From Pinus tabuliformis (taxonomy: Eukaryota > Streptophyta > Pinopsida > Pinales > Pinaceae), in contig CM062815.1 in NCBI GenBank assembly GCA_031772625.1, positions 915,026,979 through 915,090,978 on the forward strand: a stretch of DNA of 64,000 nucleotides, written 5' to 3'. How positions within the stretch are numbered: position 1 is the first letter of the stretch; the number at the start of each line of letters is the position of its first letter. A program made the position numbers and the translations under genes. The notes under the pieces were generated by a model. That model saw nothing but the letters and a program-made list of their open reading frames with translations. It had not been told where the DNA came from and did no database searches. Below are positions 47,664 through 58,535 of the stretch, in pieces.

Positions 47664-47854
47664 AACACGGCGGCCCGAGGATAGTTCTTTTACTTGTGTC
47701 AACGTCGTTAAAACAATGAAACATGAGCTCGTGCAATTCGAGCGCAATAACCATTTTGTCAACCTTCAACCCATTTTCAATGGCTTGAAGCTTGGGGGGC
47801 ATGTACCTCGAATTGAGACACGATGCTGGGGGCATGCCCGTTTCCTTTCCTATC
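47664..47854 (+). other. spacer with purine-tract-like words after the Gag-PR ORF
   Basis: GCTTGGGGGGCATG (about 47788-47801) and ATGCTGGGGGCATG (about 47823-47836) resemble the purine tract before the 3' LTR (TTTAGGGGGCATC). The words GTGTCAA(G/C)(C/G)TCGTTAAAA are also repeated at about 47641 and 47697. No ORF. Confidence 0.5.
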
Positions 47855-48275
47855 AAGCATAGTTTGCATGTATACACATGCCTTTAAGCTTGCATCAAAA
47901 ATAAAATCCATTGTTCAAAGCATAGTTTGCATACGTGATTATCATGTGTGTTTTCAAGCTTTCATAAAAATAAAATACGTGCATATTTCACGATGGGTCA
48001 TTCGTTATGAAAGTAGATACATCAGATAACATGTGTGTCGAACAACCTCATAACATATAAAACACATCATCATATGTAAAAGATCCATCTAAGAATAAGC
48101 ATACGTTGATCATTTCAAGCATAGTTTGCATGTGTGTGCTTTTAAGCTTGCATTAAAAAATATAAAAGCCATGGGTCATGTGTTGTGCAAATTCATACAT
48201 AAGATCACAATTGTGCTGAATAAACGCATAACATAAATAACACATCATCACATGTAACAATGACCCCTCCAAAAA
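47855..48275. repeat. diverged tandem repeats in element G
   Basis: CAAGCATAGTTTGCAT-type units followed by a TTTTAAGCTTGCAT-type word occur at about 47858, 47918 and 48114. The stretch after the second and third copies (CATAACATA...ACACATCATCA) is also duplicated. A (TA)n microsatellite follows at 48287-48317. Confidence 0.75.
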
Positions 48276-48282
48276 AAACCGG

Positions 48283-48319
<37 letters not shown>

Positions 48320-48421
48320 TGTGGCGCACTAAGGCGCTCAAAAATAGATGTGCATGTCCAAAAATCTCAATACATCTGAGTCATATGTCTCAAAATAACA
48401 GTGGAAGTAAAACCTAGACAA

Positions 48422-49975
48422 CTAAGGAGCCGGATGATGCTCTCTGTAATATACAGCGGCTCGTGCCACCCGCCTCAGAAGGCGGTGCACCCTGGGTTGC
48501 ACCCCCACTGTATGGATCTGATGCTCCATGGGGACCTCCTCGACCCCCTGGTAGTCGGGCACTCCCTCCAGCAACCCCTCAAGGTTGCGAGCCACAGTCT
48601 CTGATGTGTTGACCCCTAGAGGGGCTAAGGCTAAAGCCCCAGCTCCCTGTCGATCTCTCCGTGCCGTGGCAGCCAGGCCAATCGGTCTAGTAGGCCCCAC
48701 ATCTGCATACCATGACATTTGTTAAGACATGTACATAAAAATCCAAAAACATTTAAAAATTCAAAAGTCAGAGTGTTATACCTGCATCATCCCACTGTTC
48801 ACCTGGGGGCAGTACCAGATCAGGGTCATTGCGGAAATCCATGCCCGCATATGGCCAGTCCTCCACAAAGATCTCCTGCTGATCTAGCCAGTCTCGGAAA
48901 AATGCTCCCCAGCTATGTGGCCGGCCGCCACCCCCCCCGTGGCATGATACGAGCCCATCGCGAAGCCCTCGTCTCCCGAGCATCCCTGGGAGCATCCACA
49001 GCCATCACCTGTAACCGCATGGCAGGCACTCGCTCTAGGATGAGCGGGATCAGGATCGATCCGTAGCCAAACTGCTTCGTCTCCCCGCGACGGCAGTTAC
49101 TCAGTTGCCTCTTCATGTTATTGGTCACTGCCGTGCACCAGTCAAACACTGTAGGCTCGAGGCAATCGAGAGCTAGCAGGAGATGAGTCTTTGAAGCCTC
49201 ATGGTTGGCCATACTACCCGCTGCCCGGGTCACCATGAACAGAATGGTGCGAAGCACTATGTTTCCCACCGTGGGGATCGAACACTTCCCACTTCACGTT
49301 TTCTCAGCCTCCGGGCATACCCGAGCCATCAGATCATCTAAAGTGCCGCCGCTAGGTCGCTGCCCCTCCAAGATGGGCCTCGCACCTCGGCGTGACAGCC
49401 CGGTCAAAAAGAAGATGTCCATATGGTCAAACTCAATATCATGACCACGGATCGTGAATTTCCCGTCCACCGGGTTCCATGCTCTGATCACTAGCTCAAG
49501 GAGGTCATGTTGAGCTCTTAGGCGCGGCGTGAGGAAGAATTTCATAAAACCGCAAGCCCGCATGGCATTGCAACAATTCACATCCCCCCAAGCAGCTACA
49601 TCTTCCACATCGTGTACTCTTTCCTGCCATTGGAAAGCCATTATGTCCTGCACAAGCCATAGAAACCAATTAGAAGTGTTAACATTGAAAAATTCACGTT
49701 CATTTTGAAACAAAATTATTTTTCCGCGCCAGCCATGGCAGCCCTTCGTTAAATTTCGAGGTCAGCGATGAAGAACACAGGTTTTCCGCGCTGACCCGAA
49801 GTTGGCCGCGTTTTGTTCTAACTCGGTCAGCGCGGACCCGTGGGGGATATCCGCGCTGACCGAGCGCGCACCCATGCATAAAAAAATCACCCAATTGGGC
49901 AAAATTAACCGTTAAAATCCTACTAAAAACAACCAAAATGCAGGGCCAGGGAACGAGAACCTACCTAGAAGAAGC
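48422..49975 (-). pseudogene. antisense, intron-containing accessory gene, plant-mobile-domain-like
   Basis: The minus strand of element G encodes a continuous protein from about 49647 to 48422. It is broken by one TGA (49294-49296) and one frameshift at a C8 homopolymer (48931-48938). Motifs in order: FQWQERVHDVEDVAAWGDVN, IRGHDIEFDHMDIFFLTGLS, IVLRTILFMVTRAAGSM, WCTAVTNNMKRQLSNCRRGE and FGYGSILIPLILERVP. Consensus splice signals are visible: TTCTAG^GTAGG (donor, 49975/49974) with CTTGTGCAG^GAC (acceptor, 49648/49647), and GATGCAG^GTATAA (donor, 48782/48781) with TATGCAG^AT (acceptor, 48703/48702), giving introns of about 327 and 79 bp. The first exon and start are unclear (up to about 50149). 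The domain resembles plant-mobile-domain/accessory proteins of retroelements; the assignment is tentative. Confidence 0.6.
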
Positions 49976-51802
49976 GGTTCGGAAAATGGTGTCTGTACGG
50001 GCTGGAAATCGCTCCGTCAACTTTCTGGCTCCTCCACGTCCTTCACGTTCCAAAATAGTAAAATGGTAAGAATGACTTATTACTCCCTCCTGTTTATAGT
50101 AAAAACTCATAAATTGCCATATTTTTGGGTTTTTGCCATTTTTAGCCATAACTTTAGCCCTGAATTTGTTGAATACATGTTTTAATCATATCGAATGGAT
50201 TTATGCGGGTAGTGCTCTTGTGCAGGTTCAGATAAAGCAGCTTGGTCATGACGGTCTTCCGTCCACATGATCCCCAAATATGTCGTCTCTAAGCTCTTTT
50301 CCGATGGTAAACAAGAGAAGATAGCCGAGCCTCCTTTCATCTCGTTAAAAGGAAGGAAAGGCGGTCATTTTAAGCTCTTTTTCGACCGTTGAACTAAAAA
50401 GATGGTCGGGTGTTTGTCGTTTCACGCTCGATATCGGCTCTAAAACGACGTGTTTTCGACCGTTTTTCTACTTTTTCGGGTCGAAGGCACTATTCACGAA
50501 AAGTACTCCTCGGTCGTAATGGCCGGGCGGTTCTTTCGAGCATAGTTTTATACTTTTTCGGGCTCGAGAGACACAACTGTACGAAAAAGGACCCCCCTGG
50601 AGTCTCCTTTTCCGCATTCTTTTCAGACTCTCGAAACAAGAAAAGAGGCCGAGTTTTTCCTTTGTCAGGCTCGTTAAACACTCAATGACATCGGGTATTG
50701 TCATAATGACGCACATCAAGCATATGCTATCCCCGTCAAGCTTGTCATCCAAAAATAATCGGGGTACCTGCCAGCAATGGTGGGGAAAATGGAACTATGA
50801 TTACAGTCGTGTCGGCAGTACGTCGCTCTTGAACATGGCACTCCGCTGTTTCGTGTCTGGGTGGGGTCATCTCATTTTGTTTTCACTAGCCTCCATGGGT
50901 TTGGGATATCCTATTTGACCTCTCATTTGCTCATTGCCATCGTCACCTTATCCTCTGCTCATTTGATGTCAAGTACTGCCAAACCCGTTACAGTGCCGTC
51001 ATATGTTCAAGAGAAGTTGTCCTCTGCCACAATGCAACCCCGTTCGCTATCTCACACAAACTATTGTACCTCTGTCTCGTGTCGATGATGTGGGAAACAT
51101 CATGGCCCACCTTCGATCAAGGTCCTTTCTCGTAAACTCCAACTCATTATCCGGGAAAGTGACTTAGAGACTCCTTTCAGGTGCCTTGGAGCCTGCATGC
51201 CTCAATGGCAGGTTCTTCGTGTTCGACGCAAGGCTTACGTCATTGGCCTTCGATCGAATGATTCCGTGGGTGTTCGACACCAACTCATTGATTCACACAC
51301 CACGGATTGTACCTATAGTACCTTGAGGACCATTGTCATTATTGGTGGTACCTCTCGCGTCTGTTAACAATTTTCATCATTGACTGGTAATCAGACGATG
51401 TTCAAGCATGTCCGACTTCGACTCCTGTATTCACATGCTTGGACTTGTACTTTGTTCGGGTCGAGATGGAGCGCAAGACCCTGGATACTTGTCTGTTATG
51501 GTCCAGGCTGCGAATTGTGGATGATCATTACATGACTCATTGATGGATGGCTGCGCCCATACCTGAGTCTTCATGGATGGCTGCGACCATACCTTATCAG
51601 TTTTTGGTCTCCTTGACTGGGTGGCTGCGTCCATTCCACAGACCATTCTCGCATGTCTTTTGGATGGCTGCGCCCATGCCTAGACTGCATGTACTTGATT
51701 GTCAGAGATTTTCGGTCCTTCCTGGTGGCATTCCAGTTTGGCGTGTGTTGTAAAGCATTTCACCCCTCCAACTCTCTCGGTCTTCATGCTTTAGGGGGCA
51801 TC
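49976..51802. other. 3' internal region of element G, no gene seen
   Basis: It possibly holds the promoter of the antisense gene (from about 50000 rightwards) and the 3' untranslated part of the element. An imperfect repeat of a word around GGATGGCTGCGCCCATACCT occurs four to five times at 51541-51680. The purine tract TTTAGGGGGCATC ends at 51802. Confidence 0.55.
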
Positions 51803-52950
51803 TGTTACACAGTAATTTGTCACTGCCTTCCTGTCAATCACCCTGCTGTGCCCAGAATTCACAATCACTAAGTGCTTGCTCCCTGCACTGGCTTAAAACC
51901 CATTTTTCCAAAGTTTTGTTCATCAGCGCGTCTGTTCCTAAAATAACCGCGATGACAGGCGCCTTCTAGTGTATGCTGTGCGCTGCCAGCGCGGAAGAAC
52001 ATCACTTTTCCGCGATGGTCCACAGCGCGCCTTTTCCGTGTGCTTCCGCGCTGACATGACTGTCCTAGTTATTGAGATGTACCGACAGCGCGGCAGTCTC
52101 CTTATAATCCGCGCTGATCCAGTTTGGGCGAATTTGTTCAAACAACCTGCCTTCCAGATCACTCCAGGCTTGGTTGTTAGCTTTGTGAAATAACGACTCC
52201 CTTCTATGGCATGTCTGTTCGACCCTTTCCAACAACTTCCCTTGAAGATAAGCTCATCCTTCCACCTTTTTAGGAGACTCCTTCTCCTATATAAACTCTC
52301 ACCATTACCATGAGCAGCTAGTTGGACATAGTTAGACATAGCTTGGAATAGCTTGGATTGTACAGAGCTTGTAGTGCTCAGATTGCTGCTATAGGTTTGG
52401 TGTGCTAGGTGTGGAAGTGATTGATTGCTTAGGGAAGGTTGTTTTATGCTACTTGGGTGAGAGAGAGAGTTGTTTGTCTTGGGAGAATCATCCTCAAAGG
52501 TGAATGCTTGAGATACATGCTGACTGGCCCCTCCTGAGAAGGTTACCGACGTCAGAACATTTGGTTGTACTCTTCTCTATTCTGATTAATAATAGATGAC
52601 TGTTATTATTGTTCCATTCTCATTTGTCTATGCAATGGTTAAATGTGAATTACGTCTTTTCTGACTGATGTATGGTTGCTTTTACTAGATTTCACGCTTG
52701 CGTTTGTTTCCTCTTTGCGTGTGCAGGTATCTATTCGCGGAGATCGCGGAGGATTGTGACCAGCTGAAGCGAAGGAGCGAAGGCAACATTCCTTCGTCAA
52801 ACGACAGCGCAGGAATCCAAGTAGGTGCTCTTTACCTCTTATTTAATTGTAATCAGGAACATGCGTAGCAGCATTGTGTGATTGTTGCTAGACCCCTGCT
52901 GGGCTAGTAGGGATCGCCTCTATCCGTAGAGGGGATTTACCTCTCCAACA
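51803..52950 (+). repeat. 3' LTR of element G
   Basis: 1148 bp, collinear with 42697-43853. Visible differences include one missing AGTTGGACAT unit, GTGAATGTCG versus GTGAAATAACG, and about a dozen single-base changes. Confidence 0.95.
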
Positions 52951-54844
52951 ATACTAGTCAAAAGAACCTGTTTACTCCAAGACTCGGACCAGAAACCTGT
53001 TACAAGACCAATTTCAGAAGAGGAAGACTAGTTACACAAGGAACGAAGATGAAGGCTAATACACACAGAGCCGAGAATAAGATAGTTATATAGAGCAGTG
53101 ATAGTTCAGAATAGAGTAACCAGACTAGAGATGCAGATGAACAAAACATACATAAAGTTGATCAATATCCATTACCATATGTTGATACATATAAAAAAAA
53201 CTAAATGATTTACTGTTGAAATACACAGTGAAAAGTTAAAATGTACAGTAAAAGTTAAAATATAGTAAAGGATATTGATAGGTCATCAAATTAAAAGTGT
53301 ATCAGATGAAAGAGTATCAGTAAAAGTGTATCATATTGAAAGATCAAAGTGGAAAAAAAATGAAATCAGAACAGAAATGGTACATTTTCCAAAAATTTCC
53401 TCTTTAAGTCATAGTTTTTTAGAAAGTATTGTGGCGAATCCAAGATGTATTTTGAAAAAATGGAGGAGGTTTTTGTTCCTAAAAGGCCAATATACAAAAG
53501 TAAATCTCACTTTGTACACAATTATTACAAAAATCGAGATAAATGCATATCTTCACAACGTATTTTTCGGACTGTGTAAAGTCCTGTTTTTGACATTGTT
53601 TTGCAGAGAATATGGTGAACATCTGGAGCTGAATTTTGGAAAACGGAAATATTTTTATCTCGATAACATACTTATATACAATAACCTCTTTCACTTCTTA
53701 CATATCTATCTCGGATTGAGATATACAAAGGTATCACTGGACCCTAATTTTGCAGAATTCCTGGGGTAGAATGCACAAAGGAAGGAGGTAGTTAGTGACT
53801 TGGAAGCTTCATCATCACTTAAGAGTTGCTATAAAATTTGAATTTCTCTTATTTTTCACCATAAATCCTTAAATATAGTGCCAAATAGATTCATTAGTTT
53901 TGAGTGTCCTTTATTTAAGTTCTATTAATGTAAAACAGTTTGAGAAATTTGTAAAACCAATCTTGATATTTTTTCAAGATATTTTAGTTTAGAATTTGTA
54001 TAAATAATTCTTCATTTGAAGTATTTTGTGTGGATTCCAAGACATTTCTATAGAATTTTTCTCTCAAATCAAAATTTCTATTGTATCAATGACTGGATTG
54101 GCTTGCTGGATCAAGGAATATAGACCAGATATTTTATAGGATTCTTGTGTAAAGCGAAATACAAATAAGTATTCTCTCATGTTCAATGTTGTTTTCCTTA
54201 TGTTTTTTCCATCTTCTTTTATGTATCTCTATAATTTAAATGTTACAACATGGAATGATATTTCAGAAATTGTTTAAATGCACTATGTCTTGATTGTATG
54301 CATTATTGTATGTTTTCTTCACAAATCTAAGTTAGGGAATTCTTGATTGCTCCTTAGTTTAGGTAACCTCTAGTGATCTATAACAAAGCATTCTTAAGTG
54401 CCATTTGTTCATGATTATACTATGTTCTTCATTCTGATCCCAGTCCAAGGAATCTTAAGTTCCCTTTCACCCTAGTTAGAATTACTTCACCCATTAGGCC
54501 TAAAGGTTTGCATTTTTCTCTACTAGCCTACCCTGTGAACATTCCCTTTACTGATCTGATCCAGTTATGCTATCCATTTGTTGAATCCATAGCCCAATGG
54601 CTTGAAGACCTAGTTATATCCATCTGCTCCAAGAATTCCACCACCCAACCTTCAATTCTAAACCAAAACCCCAAAAAACACTCAGAACTAGCCTAAAATC
54701 CAATAAAAACAAAGCTAAATTATATAGAGAGAGCCCTCTCTGAGTCATAGGTTGGCTAGAGTCTATACTTAAAAGATTGGTTTGTAGTTACCTCTATTTC
54801 TTCTTTCTTCTGATAACTTCTAAGGAAAATTCTAAGTGATAACA

Positions 54845-55560
54845 AAGGTTACCAAGGAAGAGGTCAAGGTATTGGAGCTAGTTGAGGGTGTGGACATACC
54901 ATTTGCTATAACTACAGCCAGCCAGGTCATTTTGCGAGAGACTGCTAGAAATACACAATGACATGTAAGTACTATAAATCTATTGACCATGTTATTGAAT
55001 AATGTCCTATACTTATGGGGAAGATGAAAGAAAAAATAAATCAGCAGTCGACACAGAATATTCAAATGATGACTGCTGAAAGGAGGACTGATGAACCTCA
55101 AATTAGTATTATCACTAGAAGTGGAGCTACGACTGAAATTGATAAAGTGGATGAAAGGAAAGAATTTGAAAATGCATGGGTCAGAACGACTACTGAGAAA
55201 GTTCCTATTTTTTATATTTAGAATGAAAAGGAAGTATTTATGGAAGGAAATCAAAGTTTTATGGATATTGGAGCTTTGACCTCTAATGCACAGCAAAAGC
55301 TCGATCTAAAAATTAATTACCACATGTCATCAAATTTGATACAAAATTAAGCTCTGACAGAGGATCAAGCTTTGAAACAAGACCAAGATTCAACAAATCA
55401 AGTAGGTATTTAAAATTCTTTTCTGCAAACTTGTATGAAACTGCTAAGAGATCAAAAGGTTGTAAAAGGGCTTTAGGAGTTGATATATTCCTATGAATCC
55501 AAAGAAACACCACAAAGTGAAATGGACACAGTCAATAATTTTCATCGACAGAAGAGAACC
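54845..55560 (+). pseudogene. nucleocapsid and pre-protease part of element H
   Basis: This resumes the H gag frame after F: GYQGRGQGIGAS, then a knuckle reading CYNYSQPGHFARDC (second Cys changed to Tyr) at about 54910-54950 and a second damaged one, CKYYKSIDHVIE. From 55015 an open stretch (PQISIITRSGATTEI) leads toward the protease and a further stretch (VFMEGNQSFMDIGALTSNA). Stops interrupt it. It would bind element RNA. Confidence 0.75.
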
Positions 55561-55601
55561 AGAAGAGAAACGAGGCTTGGTACATAGATAAGAGAGTATG
55601 A

Positions 55602-56127
55602 GATGGATCAAATTATTCTAGATCTGGGATCTGATGCTGATTTCTTGATGAAGAAGACATGGGAATTAATGCGTAAGCCAAAGATATAGTGGTCACCTAT
55701 TCAGTTAAGGATGGAAAATCAACAAAAGATCTTCCCTTTGGGAAGACTACCAAGTGTCAGAGTGGATATTGAAGGAGTTCGCAATCCTGCTGATTTTGAA
55801 GTAATAGAGATCATCGATGACATTAACCCTTATCCTGCATTTCTTGGAATTGATTGGGAATTTGACAATATGGCCATAATTAATCTAAAGAAGATACATA
55901 TGATATTTTAAGGAAACAATATGAGAGTAATCATTCCCTTTGATCCATCAAAAGGAGTAAGATATACAAAGCTAGTCAAAGAAGAATATTGCGCAGATGA
56001 CATAGACCATATCTATCAAATGAAAACAAAGGAAGATGATTGTGTTAACCCTACTATAGAAGGCAATTTGAGTTTGGAACGTGATAGTTCTTGTACCTCA
56101 TACTCAGAGGAAGAGTTGGAGAACTGA
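55602..56127 (+). pseudogene. gypsy aspartic protease and following linker (element H)
   Basis: The protease core has MDQIILDLGSDADFLMKKTW with the D-L-G-S-D variant, LGRLPSVRVDIEGVRNPADF, and AFLGIDWEFDNMAIINLKK. This matches a plant gypsy group in which the active site reads DLGSD. An in-frame stop lies near 55689. After a stop at 55909 the linker continues (RVIIPFDPSKGVRYTKLVKE, ending in a Ser/Glu-rich part with SSCTSYSEEELEN). It would mature Gag-Pol. Confidence 0.8.
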
Positions 56128-56886
56128 CATAATAGGTTGCATGAAGTATCCACAAGGTGTTGTGCAAGAATTACCAAATCAATTTGTTGTATGATATTAG
56201 AGGTATGTAAGCTGCCTTCTTATGATGGTTTAAGTGATGTAAATACTTTCCTTAATGATTATGAATAACAAGTTCTGTAGAATCAAAGGTTGTCATCCTT
56301 AGATATAGCCATCAGAGCTATGCCTGTTAGATGGTGGAATGCGCATAAGAAGAATATAGGAGGTTGGTAGGAATGTTGAACACTAATGGGAATAAGGTTT
56401 GGACAAATAGATATAGATATGGATATAAAATATGACAGCGAAACTAATCCTAAGAATCATATCTAGCTATGTACTATCGTATGGAAGGATATTCCACAGT
56501 AAGAATGGGTACATGGATTCATTCATACATTAGAGACAATCCCTAAGAACTGGTACCCAAAAACAGAACTTCGTCGTGGTAGCATGAACTAGGCAGACAT
56601 GGTTGATGGCTCCATATTAAAATTCAACTTTGAGGATGATTGTCCATACATAGATTTGGCCCTTCAGACAGTCAAGAAGAATATTTTTGAGAACATAACT
56701 CCACTGACATGGCAACAACCTAATTGGGATGCACAGATAGAAAATGTGTTGGAGTGTTACAACCTTACTGTAGATGAATAAGAAGATCCTCTCATTATAG
56801 ACATAGTAGAGTCATAAGGATACCACGAAGTAACTAGACCTCAGCTAGAGATATTAGACATAACGAATCCACTCAATGCCAAGAAG
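56128..56886 (+). pseudogene. conserved linker domain of element H pol, decayed
   Basis: Fragments RLHEVSTRCCARITKSICC, AIRAMPVRWWNAHKKNI and LETIPKNWYPKTELRRGS are followed by the open stretch 56599-56781 (DGSILKFNFEDDCPYIDLAL, WDAQIENVLECYNL). This block separates the protease from RT in the same gypsy group and looks like a second gag-like domain (Retrotrans_gag pattern, WW-x-H). Stops are common. Confidence 0.6.
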
Positions 56887-57629
56887 GTGAACATAGGATC
56901 AGATAAGGAACCCAAATTTGCAACAATAGGAGACTACTGGGATGCGGAGATAGTTAGTAAAGTTATAGAGTTACTTCATGAATATCAAGAAGTATTTCCC
57001 ACCAAGTTTTCAGAGATGAAGGGTATAATAAGAGATGTAGGAGTCATTAAGATTCCCCTTAATCCCGATGTGAAGATAGTCAAAAAAATACCTTACAAGT
57101 TGAACCTAAAGTATAAAAGAAAGTGAAAGTAGAGCTTGATAAGATGATAGTAGTAGGAATTATTGAATGTGTAGAAGAATCAGAATGGGTGAGTCTTATG
57201 AAGATGAAAGAGAAGAAGACTCAAGGAGAAATTAGGATTTGTGTTCATTTGAGGAAGCTCAATGATGCATGTTTACATGATCCCTTCCCTACCCCTTTCA
57301 GAAATGAAGTGCTAGATAATGTAGGAGTTCAGGAAGCTTACTCATTTATAGATATATTCATAGGTTATCATCAGATGAGGATTGCAGTTGAAGATTGGCA
57401 TAATGGCACATTTTCTATAGAATGGGGCTCATATCAATACACAATAATGCCTTTTAGATTAAAAAATGCCCCTGCTATATTTTCTAGGGTGGTGGTCACA
57501 ACTTTGAAGGAATATATCTGTTAGAGCCTAGATCGACCTTAGGCTGAAGGGAGGCAATCCTAGGATAACTACAAACCACGCTTAACCTGGTAGCTAGCCC
57601 TACCAGGTCAGGAGAGGGCTCTCTCCTTC

Positions 57630-58323
57630 ATGGGATTCAGAAAAAGGTACTCTTCATCATCACGATCTGAAATAGCCAACCTGATTTTATCACAATCTGA
57701 AATTGAAACTTGATTTTCCTGCATACTATCTTCTGCTATGAGCAGATTTGAAATAAGACCTTCTCTTTCATCATTTTCCATTGTACTAAGATCTTGATCC
57801 TGCTGCAAATTTTCCTACACATCTTGATAAGTATCCTCTAAGCTATCTTTATGCTGCTGAAATGGATTTTCATACAGGGCTTCCATGATCTCATCGTCCA
57901 TGAAGTCATCATCTTCATAAACTTCCTCAAGAGTTTCAATAAAACTATAAAATATTTGCAACAGTTCTGAACTAAATTTAAGGATGGATAAGATTATTTA
58001 TACCTTTCAAAGAACATGGTATGAAAATCTTTTAAACGTTAAATACAAGCAGGTGGAAAAATTTCATACCAAGATCGGGCTTCACCTTCCAAAGTGGCCA
58101 TGAATATCTTCATCAAGCAGTCTTTAGGAAAATCAACCTTCAACTTGAGAATATGTATGTGAAATCTAACAAGATGTAAAGCAGCATCATTCCTATCATC
58201 ATCTTTAAACATAGGCAAATTCCTTTGCCAATCTACCTTAGGAATCTTATTTGGGAAACCTGGAATGTGATCTCGGCTCATGGGGGCATACCTTCGATCC
58301 AACGAATCCATTTTGATAACCAT
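57630..58323 (-). pseudogene. gag-like ORF of element E
   Basis: The start is taken at MDSLDRRYAPMSRDHIPGFP (58311). It is homologous to gag of element F (39192): KVDWQRNLPMFKDDDRNDAA, LKVDFPKDCLMKIFMATLEG and EARSWYEIFPPA. After a stop near 58039 the protein continues in other frames (DDDFMDDEIMEALYENPF) to an acidic, Gln-rich tail (57808-57608). The capsid-type core is clear, with no zinc knuckle seen. The C-terminus is cut by the junction with the LTR fragment. Confidence 0.8.
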
Positions 58324-58510
58324 GAATTCACCAAGAAATTCTTCAGGCTACTGGTTATTGAAGAGTAGAGTTGCCATAAAAATTCTGAACCTTGGGATTT
58401 TTCGACACTAGAGTCACCAGGTGAATGATTTCATCCTTCCGGTGTCTGATAATTGTCCACCATCAACAATCAGATCTAAACTTGATACATTTTGCTGAGG
58501 AACATAAAAC

Positions 58511-58533
58511 TACTTCCCCAGTAGAGTCGCTAC
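58511..58533 (-). other. primer-binding site of element E
   Basis: The minus strand reads GTAGCGACTCTACTGGGGAA next to the LTR end (CCTAACA). It differs from the site of G and I in four or five positions. Confidence 0.7.
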
Positions 58534-58535
58534 TA

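Larger units (their letters stand above)
42697..52950 (+). mobile_element. LTR retroelement G, non-autonomous, with an antisense gene
   Basis: LTRs 42697-43853 (1157 bp) and 51803-52950 (1148 bp), TGTTACACAG...CTCCAACA, with perfect 5-bp target duplications ATACT (42692-42696 and 52951-52955). A primer-binding site follows the 5' LTR at 43857 and a purine tract (TTTAGGGGGCATC) precedes the 3' LTR. The 10,254-bp element holds an intact 587-codon plus-strand ORF (45900-47663) and a minus-strand gene (about 49975-48422). No capsid, RT, RNase H or integrase is seen. The LTRs differ at roughly 15 positions by eye, so the insertion is the youngest seen here. The primer type and the presence of an antisense accessory gene recall the Tat/Ogre group of gypsy elements (inference). 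Confidence 0.93.
34851..54844 (+). mobile_element. non-autonomous gypsy-type element F (gag only), nested in H
   Basis: Very long LTRs, 34851-38716 (3866 bp) and 40739-42696 plus 52956-54844 (about 3847 bp after removing G). Just inside the 5' LTR is a degenerate primer-binding site (38717-38738, with CTGGGGA). gag lies at 39192-40333, and no protease, RT or integrase follows before the 3' LTR at 40739. Flanks are GAGGT (34846-34850) and AAGGT (54845-54849), a likely 5-bp target duplication with one change. LTR divergence is several percent by eye, so F is older than G. Confidence 0.88.
40739..54844 (+). repeat. 3' LTR of element F, split by element G
   Basis: LTR bases are 40739-42696 and 52956-54844. 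It is preceded by a purine-rich tract (CCCCAAGTGGAGCCAC). The second part carries an open frame of 164 codons (53275-53769) with no recognisable domain, which is broken in the partner LTR. The end is GTGATAACA. Confidence 0.92.
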
